Below are positions 25,931 to 31,073 of a DNA stretch of 31,073 bases, piece by piece (position 1 is the first letter of the stretch; every line of letters starts with the position of its first letter). Location: positions 1-31,073 of IMG/VR virus record IMGVR_UViG_3300032181_000184; one strand, written 5' to 3'. The notes beneath the pieces were generated by a model that was given only the letters and a program-made list of their open reading frames with translations, did no database searches and was not told the DNA's origin. The DNA comes from a virus. A program made the position numbers and the translations under genes.

Positions 25931-26689
25931 ATGTCAATTTTAAGAATTAACGAAATTAAATCTTCTTCTGGAACCACAATCGAAATTCCATCTAGTCATA
26001 ACTTGAGTCTGGATGGAAAGATTTTAGATGGCACAGCAATGCCCCCATCGACTTCTGGACAGGCAGGAAAATTTTTGAAATGTGTTGGTGGAGTTGCTTC
26101 GTGGACCGCAGTAGGTCCACACAGAATGGTAACTTTTACTAGTAGTGGCACATACACCCCAGATTCAGGCGTAAATAAAATTTTAGTTCGTCTTGTTGGT
26201 GGCGGAGGATCTGCGTCTGGAGTTGGTGAGGGCGGAGGTGCTGGTGGATATGCAGAAAGACTTATTGATATTACTGGAATATCTTCAGTAACCGTAACAA
26301 TCGGAAACGGGAATACAGATTCTACACAATACTCGGATGCTGCATCTAACGGAGGAACTACTTCTTTCGGAAGTTATCTTTCTGCTACTGGTGGTCAAGG
26401 AGGCAATCAAGATCATAGACACTGTGGTGGTGTAGGTGGTGTAGGTTCTGGTGGTGATATGAATCTATATGGTGGTGGTGGGGCAGGTCACCAGTATTAT
26501 GCTGGTCCTACAGGCGGCAATTCTTTTTTTGGAGGATCTGGTCCTACTGGATATCCAAACGCAGGTGATTATGCCCTAGATAATACTGCTAGTGCTGCAT
26601 TTGGTGCTGGTGGATCTCCTGGTTATCACACTTCAATCCAGGGTGGATATGGTAAAGGTGGTCTCGTTGTAGTATACGAATTTAAATAA
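25931..26689 (+). CDS. Glycine-rich adhesin-like protein, paralogue 2
   Basis: This 252-residue protein shares its whole plan with its neighbours: MSILRINEIKSSSGTTIEIP at the N-terminus, a VTFTSSGTYTP strand, VRLVGGGGSASG, VTIGNGNTDS, GGTTSFGSYL, DHRHCGGVGGVGSGG, LYGGGGAGHQ, SFFGGSGPTGYPNAG and a closing KGGLVVVYEF strand. The N-terminal attachment segment and the Gly framework are conserved, while loops between them (for example GVGEGG, QYYAGPTG) differ. That is the pattern expected of a scaffold with variable tips. The ATG directly follows the TAA of paralogue 1, so coupling is likely. No receptor can be named. Confidence 0.75.
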   Translation: MSILRINEIKSSSGTTIEIPSSHNLSLDGKILDGTAMPPSTSGQAGKFLKCVGGVASWTAVGPHRMVTFTSSGTYTPDSGVNKILVRLVGGGGSASGVGEGGGAGGYAERLIDITGISSVTVTIGNGNTDSTQYSDAASNGGTTSFGSYLSATGGQGGNQDHRHCGGVGGVGSGGDMNLYGGGGAGHQYYAGPTGGNSFFGGSGPTGYPNAGDYALDNTASAAFGAGGSPGYHTSIQGGYGKGGLVVVYEFK

Positions 26690-26690
26690 A

Positions 26691-27452
26691 ATGTCAACAA
26701 TTAAAGTAAACGAAATTGTATCGTCTCAAACTGGGGTAATTCATATTCCAGATGGTTATAGTCTATCAGTGGCTGGTATGACTATTAATGAAGACACTAT
26801 GCCACCAGACCCTGCATTAAATCCTAGTAAGGCATTGTATACAGATGGCAGTGCTGTTTCATATAACGTTGCAGGTCCAGACAATATTGTTGTTTTTAAC
26901 GAAAGTGGAACATATAATATTCCATCAGATGTAACAAGGATCTTTGTCATGCTCACTGGTGGTGGTGGTGCTGGATCTGGATATTCAGAATCTGGTGGTG
27001 CTGGTGGATATGCGGAAAGACTATTGACACCAGCACAAGTTGGATCTTCTGTTAGCGTTACTATTGGACTTGGTAGCGTTGATTATGCTACATATTCTGC
27101 TGCTGCAGGTGCAGGAGGAACTACTTCATTTGGTAGTCTTTTGTCTGCTACAGGAGGAAATGGCGGAAATCAAACCGATAGACATTGTGGCGGTATTGGA
27201 GGTTCTGGTTCTGGCGGAGACCTAAATATTATTGGTGGCGGGGGATCAGGACACATCTATTATGGTGTGGGTAATGCTGGAGCAAGTTTCTTCGGCGGTG
27301 GTGGTCCTTGTGGTCATCCAAATGGCGGTAACTTTGCGTATAACTACAAAGATAATGCTGCTCCTGGCGCAGGAGGTGCTGGTGGTTATAGAAGAAATGG
27401 GCATGGATCAACTGGTAAAGATGGCATCGTGGTCATCTATGAATACATCTGA
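26691..27452 (+). CDS. Glycine-rich adhesin-like protein, paralogue 3
   Basis: This 253-residue third copy opens MSTIKVNEIVSSQTGVIHIP, then VVFNESGTYNIP, VMLTGGGGAGSG, VTIGLGSVDY, GGTTSFGSLL, DRHCGGIGGSGSGG, IIGGGGSGHI, FFGGGGPCGHPNGG and a KDGIVVIYEYI end. It is closest in motif detail to paralogue 2 in the DRHCGG region and to paralogue 1 in the GGHPNGG and DNAAPG regions (by eye only). This could reflect recombination between copies. It is the last gene of the unit, and the next promoter motif overlaps its stop codon. Confidence 0.75.
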   Translation: MSTIKVNEIVSSQTGVIHIPDGYSLSVAGMTINEDTMPPDPALNPSKALYTDGSAVSYNVAGPDNIVVFNESGTYNIPSDVTRIFVMLTGGGGAGSGYSESGGAGGYAERLLTPAQVGSSVSVTIGLGSVDYATYSAAAGAGGTTSFGSLLSATGGNGGNQTDRHCGGIGGSGSGGDLNIIGGGGSGHIYYGVGNAGASFFGGGGPCGHPNGGNFAYNYKDNAAPGAGGAGGYRRNGHGSTGKDGIVVIYEYI

Positions 27453-27458
27453 TAAATA
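27451..27458 (+). promoter_or_regulatory. Late promoter motif GATAAATA overlapping a stop codon
   Basis: GATAAATA shares its first two bases with the TGA stop of paralogue 3 and ends 23 bases before the ATG at 27482. One mismatch separates it from TATAAATA. It would start the fourth late unit, which holds the small IGDQLD protein and the enzyme genes. An AGGA at about 27462 could serve as ribosome binding site. Confidence 0.55.
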
Positions 27459-27481
27459 ATACAGGAATAACGTTTACTATC

Positions 27482-27931
27482 ATGAAAAGAGTTTTACTTG
27501 ACTTTAGAGGTATCATCAACGAGGTTGTAGATCCTGGACAGGAATTTGAAGTATATGATGGTCCAGATACAACTATTAAATGGGTCACTTGTCCTCATGC
27601 AGATGTCACGACTCATTGGCATCTTAGTAAAGGTGACTGGATTTCTCCTGACGAGAAGTTGAATGATGATCATGACCTCCAAAGACGTGTTGCATATGGC
27701 GATATTGGCGATCAATTAGATCTTCTATACAAGGATATTAAAGCAGGCACCCTCGAAAATGGTAGTTGGGTTCAGCGTATTGAGCAAGTAAAATCCACTA
27801 TCACTAAGCAATCCGAGTGGGAAGAAAGTGAAGAATACAAGAAACTGAAAAAAGTTCACTTTCACCATCAAGATGATCCTGCTTGGAATCATCTACCAGC
27901 AAGTGCATTAACACCTCCAAATTTTAACTGA
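27482..27931 (+). CDS. Small IGDQLD-motif phage protein
   Basis: This 149-residue protein starts MKRVLLDFRGIINEVVDPGQ and has a central AYGDIGDQLDLLYKDIKAGT segment followed by a WVQRIEQVKSTI helix. The Y-x-x-IGDQLD-x-L pattern occurs in many phage tail and fibre-region proteins, where its function is poorly defined; a fibre assembly or tip role is often suggested by position. The tail end has a His-rich KVHFHHQDDPAWNHLP stretch. No signal peptide or membrane helix is visible. It lies between the adhesin triplet and the halogenase with only 15 bases to the latter, so it shares the transcript of the enzyme genes. It may be a fibre accessory protein rather than part of the enzymatic set. Confidence 0.72.
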   Translation: MKRVLLDFRGIINEVVDPGQEFEVYDGPDTTIKWVTCPHADVTTHWHLSKGDWISPDEKLNDDHDLQRRVAYGDIGDQLDLLYKDIKAGTLENGSWVQRIEQVKSTITKQSEWEESEEYKKLKKVHFHHQDDPAWNHLPASALTPPNFN

Positions 27932-27946
27932 TATTAATTAATCGTT

Positions 27947-29548
27947 ATGAAAGTAAAAACAGTATGTATTGTCGGGGGTGGATCCTCTGGCTGGATGACT
28001 GCTGCTGCTCTGGCGAAAAATATGCCAGACCTCAGGATCTTATTGATCGAGTCTCCAAATGTTCCTACACTTGGAGTTGGCGAATCTACTCTTGGACATA
28101 TTAACAGATATCTTTATTCTGTTGGTATGTTGGAAAGAGATTATGAGTGGATGCCAGAGTGTGATGCTACTTATAAAATATCAATTCAGTTTACTAATTT
28201 TAAAGAGAAAGGACATTCATTCCAGTATCCTTTCGGTGAGGTCGATGCTACTGAAGTAGGTACTATTGATAATTATTATCACCTTAAACAATTAGTCCCA
28301 GATTATCCGTTAGATTATTCAGAATTCCATAACCCAATCACATATCTTACAAATAAAAACAGAATGGTTGGTAATAGAAATATTATCAGAAATTTTGATT
28401 TTATGTGGGATACAGCATATCATTTTGATGCAATTAAATTTGGAAATTATCTAAGAGATAAAGTTGCTATTCCAAATGGGGTCATCCACATCAAAGATGA
28501 TGTCATTGAAGTTATTCCTAAAGAGAATGGTGGAGGTATTGATTGTTTGATCACTAAGAACTGTCCCACGATGAGAGTGGAAGCAGATCTGTTTATTGAC
28601 TGTACTGGTTTCAAATCTCTTCTTCTAGAGCAGGCATGTGGATCTAAGTTCATTAGTTTTGAAAATGACCTTCTAAATGATCGTGCAATCGCATGTAGAT
28701 TGCCTTACATCGATAGAGAGAAAGAGATGGTCAACTATACTGACTGTCATGCTCTATCTTCTGGATGGGTTTGGGAGACTCCTTTGTGGAATGTTAGAGG
28801 AACAGGTTATGTACACTCCTCTAAATTTATCTCCTTAGATGGTGCCAAGGAAGAATTTAGAAATCACCTAGCAACTAAGATTGGTAAAGAAAAAGCAGAA
28901 GAACTTGAGTTTCGTGTCATTGACATGAAGCATGGTAAGCGAGAGAAAGCATGGGTAGGTAATTGTGTTGGTATCGGACTATCGTATGGATTCTTAGAAC
29001 CACTAGAATCTACAGGTCTCTACACCACACATGAAAATATTCTTAATTTGATTGACACTCTAGAGAGAAGAGATGGTTACATTACAAAAGTCGATCGAGA
29101 TGGATACAACTATGCATGTAATTTTACGCTAGAATCTATGCGTTCTTTTGTTGCTATGCATTACGTATTGTCACAGAGACGTGATACTGCGTACTGGAGA
29201 CACTGTACAGAAAACATAGAGATGATTCCATATGAAAAAATTGTAGATAATATTGTAGTTTCCCCAAGACTCTACAAAGAGTTTTTACATAATGTAAATG
29301 TGGCACATGCTCAAAGTGATCTGGAGGGAACCCTTTACATTGCCTCGGGGATGGGGTATAATCCTATTGGACGTACGGAGGTAAACTACCGATCTTATCA
29401 GAAGAGATTATCCGATCCTGATTACGTTAAAGGGATTGGCGAAAAACTTCTTCGATACAGAAATCAAGTTTATGAAAAACTAGAAAACTGTCCTACCACA
29501 TTTGAATTCACTAGAGATTATGTTTACGAGAGGAAAAACAAAACCTAA
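27947..29548 (+). CDS. Flavin-dependent halogenase, tryptophan-halogenase family
   Basis: This 533-residue protein matches FADH2-dependent halogenases such as PrnA along its length. The FAD motif is GGGSSGWMTAAAL (residues 10-22), followed by VGESTL. The catalytic Lys, equivalent to PrnA K79, is K77 in ATYKISIQF. The family WxWxIP motif is WVWETP (274-279). The catalytic Glu/Ser pair, PrnA E346/S347, is E354/S355 in FLEPLESTG. These enzymes use reduced FAD, oxygen and halide to make hypohalous acid, which is passed through a tunnel to the substrate; a separate flavin reductase is needed and none is in this window. PrnA residues that hold free tryptophan, such as H101 (here Y94) and the C-terminal aromatic set, are not kept, so another substrate is likely. 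A cyanophage halogenase, VirX1 from Syn10, is known and iodinates diverse substrates; this may be a relative. It is followed by three overlapping or abutting genes. Confidence 0.9.
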   Translation: MKVKTVCIVGGGSSGWMTAAALAKNMPDLRILLIESPNVPTLGVGESTLGHINRYLYSVGMLERDYEWMPECDATYKISIQFTNFKEKGHSFQYPFGEVDATEVGTIDNYYHLKQLVPDYPLDYSEFHNPITYLTNKNRMVGNRNIIRNFDFMWDTAYHFDAIKFGNYLRDKVAIPNGVIHIKDDVIEVIPKENGGGIDCLITKNCPTMRVEADLFIDCTGFKSLLLEQACGSKFISFENDLLNDRAIACRLPYIDREKEMVNYTDCHALSSGWVWETPLWNVRGTGYVHSSKFISLDGAKEEFRNHLATKIGKEKAEELEFRVIDMKHGKREKAWVGNCVGIGLSYGFLEPLESTGLYTTHENILNLIDTLERRDGYITKVDRDGYNYACNFTLESMRSFVAMHYVLSQRRDTAYWRHCTENIEMIPYEKIVDNIVVSPRLYKEFLHNVNVAHAQSDLEGTLYIASGMGYNPIGRTEVNYRSYQKRLSDPDYVKGIGEKLLRYRNQVYEKLENCPTTFEFTRDYVYERKNKT

Positions 29549-30332
29549 AGTTCGTTTCCACTCTTTAGTTCATGCTGTTAAAACTCTGTATCCAATCATA
29601 CCTTCTTCTAAATTGAAGAGGTCTTGGCAAGAACCTGAACAGCAAGAGTATAAAGAAAAGGTTTCAAAATGTCCTTTTGCTTTTATTCTTGATACTGGAG
29701 AACAGATCCCCCATAGATCTGTAGGTAAGTGTCCATCTGTTAATAGTCTATTGGCTTCTGGTTATGTTGTAACCGCTCCAGCAGACTTTAAAGTTCATAT
29801 TGTAAATGGGCAAATGCAAATACAATGTGGACAAATTATGCCTGGTTATGAGTACGTAGGATTTCATGACTCAGATCATGGTAAGTGGTTAAAAGATTCC
29901 ACTAAAGATGCATGTATGGATGAAGTCATTAAAGTAAATACTCCTTGGAGAGTTACTTCTAGTGATCCAGATATCATATTCTTGCAATTAAAAGTTCCTT
30001 TTCTTCAAGAAGAAAGGTTTACTGCAATTACTGGTATACTAGATCCTCGCCATGCATATGAAATTAATCCACAATTGTGGTGGCATTCGACTGATGATGG
30101 TATTACCACTATAGAGGCGGGAACACCATTAGCAATGTATCTACCAATTTCTAGAAAATTATTAGGTCCAGATGTTGAAATTCTTGTAGAAGATGCAGAT
30201 GAAATTGATTTAAGAATGGAATCTGAAATGAGATATGCAGGTAATCATAAATTTGTAGAACTAGATACATTAACGTCAAGAGTAAAACGTTTATTTAAAA
30301 TTCTTCAAAAATACCATGCACTCAAATATTGA
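29520..30332 (+). CDS. Conserved protein of unknown function, possibly DUF6065-like
   Basis: The ATG at 29520 gives a 270-residue protein; an in-frame TTG at 29502 would add six residues but is less likely. It overlaps the halogenase by 29 bases and the next gene by 17. The layout KCPFAFILDTGEQIP, KCPSVNSLLASGYVVTAPAD, a VNTPWRVTSSDPDIIFLQLK core and an EINPQLWWHSTDDGITTIEAGTPLAMYLPISR segment resembles, from memory, DUF6065 proteins, a family of unknown function. Mostly beta structure is expected. No catalytic motif is evident, and there is no signal peptide or membrane helix. Its tight coupling to a halogenase and an oxygenase suggests a shared process, but I cannot assign a reaction. Confidence 0.75.
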   Translation: MFTRGKTKPKVRFHSLVHAVKTLYPIIPSSKLKRSWQEPEQQEYKEKVSKCPFAFILDTGEQIPHRSVGKCPSVNSLLASGYVVTAPADFKVHIVNGQMQIQCGQIMPGYEYVGFHDSDHGKWLKDSTKDACMDEVIKVNTPWRVTSSDPDIIFLQLKVPFLQEERFTAITGILDPRHAYEINPQLWWHSTDDGITTIEAGTPLAMYLPISRKLLGPDVEILVEDADEIDLRMESEMRYAGNHKFVELDTLTSRVKRLFKILQKYHALKY

Positions 30333-30921
30333 TCTATTTGCCATTTCAATTCACAAATCCAAGATTATTCTACCAGAAGATCAAAGATTGACTTGTATCG
30401 AAACGGTCTATGATATTTGCGAACAACCACCAAAGTATTTTTTTCCTGGAGAAGATGGACAATCTACAGGTTCCAGAGATTTAACTTTGCATGGTAGACC
30501 CCAATTTGCTTCTCTGTTTTTACAAATTCAGGAAAGAGTTCAAACGTATTGGAATGAGTTAATATACACCACTGCATTAACTCCAACAATAATCAGTTCA
30601 TGGGCAAATGTACATAGAAAAGATAACTGGACTATGCAGCATTGTCACAATGATGGACATTGGGGATCGTCTCACATCTCTGGTGCATACTATCTCCATA
30701 AAAATATTAATGAATCTGATATTGAATTTGTGGATCCATTAGACACCATACATAGATTGACACCAAAGCAAAATATGATAGGGATTCATTCCAAAGCAAC
30801 TTCGTTTGAAACAGAGACTGGCACTCTTTTACTATGGCCCTCTTGGTTAAGTCATAGAGTAGACAAAAACAAATTTGACGAACCTCGCATTGCTATTTCA
30901 TTTAATTATAAAGGTACTTGA
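30316..30921 (+). CDS. 2OG-Fe(II) oxygenase family protein
   Basis: This 201-residue protein matches the phage 2OG-FeII_Oxy_5 type (PF13759-like). The iron-binding facial triad is visible: H111-N-D113 in MQHCHNDGHWGSS, and the distal H180 in LLWPSWLSH. R191 in EPRIAISFNYKG is the likely 2-oxoglutarate ligand. The strand HISGAYYLH follows the HxD motif as expected. Such enzymes use Fe(II), O2 and 2-oxoglutarate to hydroxylate a protein side chain or small molecule; in T4-like cyanophages they are common and mostly of unknown substrate. The ATG at 30316 overlaps the upstream stop by 17 bases, and the next gene starts one base after its stop. The substrate is unknown. Confidence 0.87.
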   Translation: MHSNIDLFAISIHKSKIILPEDQRLTCIETVYDICEQPPKYFFPGEDGQSTGSRDLTLHGRPQFASLFLQIQERVQTYWNELIYTTALTPTIISSWANVHRKDNWTMQHCHNDGHWGSSHISGAYYLHKNINESDIEFVDPLDTIHRLTPKQNMIGIHSKATSFETETGTLLLWPSWLSHRVDKNKFDEPRIAISFNYKGT

Positions 30922-30922
30922 C

Positions 30923-31073
30923 ATGTTGTGTTACGAAGAAAATGATTTTTTAGGAAAGGAATTGAGTTTACATGTGAGTAGGTGTATCTTACATGATAAT
31001 TATCCTTGGTATTATCTTAATGATATTACTAGAGAAAATGTATCCAAAGATGAATATTCTCTGTCTCTTATAC
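30923..31073 (+). CDS. Start of a probable second 2OG-Fe(II) oxygenase-like gene (partial)
   Basis: An ATG at 30923, one base after the preceding stop and with AAAGG about eight bases upstream, opens a frame that runs to the window end without a stop (50 codons). The peptide begins MLCYEENDFLGKELSLHVSR and continues to a DNYPWYYLNDIT segment. The FPWYY-like motif after an N-terminal D/N-F-L helix is common at the start of phage 2OG-Fe(II) hydroxylase-like proteins, but the iron ligands would lie beyond the window. Identification is therefore tentative. Confidence 0.55.
   Translation, partial: MLCYEENDFLGKELSLHVSRCILHDNYPWYYLNDITRENVSKDEYSLSLI

Noticed and set aside
25430-27440. Collagen-like interpretation of the Gly-rich proteins
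   Set aside because: Glycines occur in runs and irregular pairs, without the strict every-third-residue pattern. A beta or polyglycine-II type adhesin tip fits better.
29502-29519. TTG start giving a 276-aa version of the DUF6065-like protein
   Set aside because: The in-frame ATG at 29520 is a stronger start and avoids the longer overlap with the halogenase. The six extra residues add nothing recognisable.

Overview
The window looks like part of the late structural region of a T4-like marine cyanophage (cyanomyovirus, Kyanoviridae type) infecting Synechococcus or Prochlorococcus. The reasons are a recognisable cyanophage form of the T4 baseplate wedge protein gp8, a very large DUF4815 structural protein beside it, giant fibre-like virion proteins built from marine-phage modules, T4-type late promoter motifs (TATAAATA, CTAAATA, GATAAATA), and a flavin-dependent halogenase and 2OG-Fe(II) oxygenases of kinds known in cyanophages. 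All supported genes are on the + strand and nearly touch or overlap. No stretch over 300 bases lacks a gene; the longest gap is about 104 bases (1941-2044) and holds a terminator and a promoter. I see no tRNA, CRISPR array, insertion sequence or attachment site.

Layout: (1) 1-56, the probable 3' end of an upstream gene. (2) 62-1991, a late-promoter / gp8 / terminator unit. (3) 1999-14651, a second unit: the 2694-aa DUF4815 protein, a 65-aa coiled-coil protein, a 1275-aa modular fibre-like protein with an apparent interrupted cupredoxin domain, and a 169-aa small structural protein, all tightly coupled. (4) 14655-27452, a third unit: a 3489-aa fibre protein followed by three tandem paralogous glycine-rich proteins, probably adhesins. 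(5) 27451-end, a fourth unit starting at a promoter motif that overlaps the last adhesin stop codon: a small IGDQLD-motif protein, a flavin halogenase, a DUF6065-like protein, a 2OG-Fe(II) oxygenase, and the start of a second oxygenase-like gene cut by the window end.

Working together, units 2-4 probably make the baseplate periphery and host-contact fibres. gp8 is a wedge component; the DUF4815 and modular fibre proteins would project from it; the glycine-rich proteins would form variable receptor-binding tips. Unit 5 is different: it encodes enzymes that could modify a small molecule, a protein or a surface component, yet it sits in the late region. That suggests action late in infection or on the virion or host surface. 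That last step is inference.

The most notable observations are: a cupredoxin-like copper site (H466, C582, H585, M588) in a phage fibre, split by a beta-module that also occurs elsewhere in the same protein; a helical domain in the 3489-aa protein split by a large array of beta-repeats; a triplicated adhesin gene; and a halogenase with intact catalytic residues but an altered substrate pocket.
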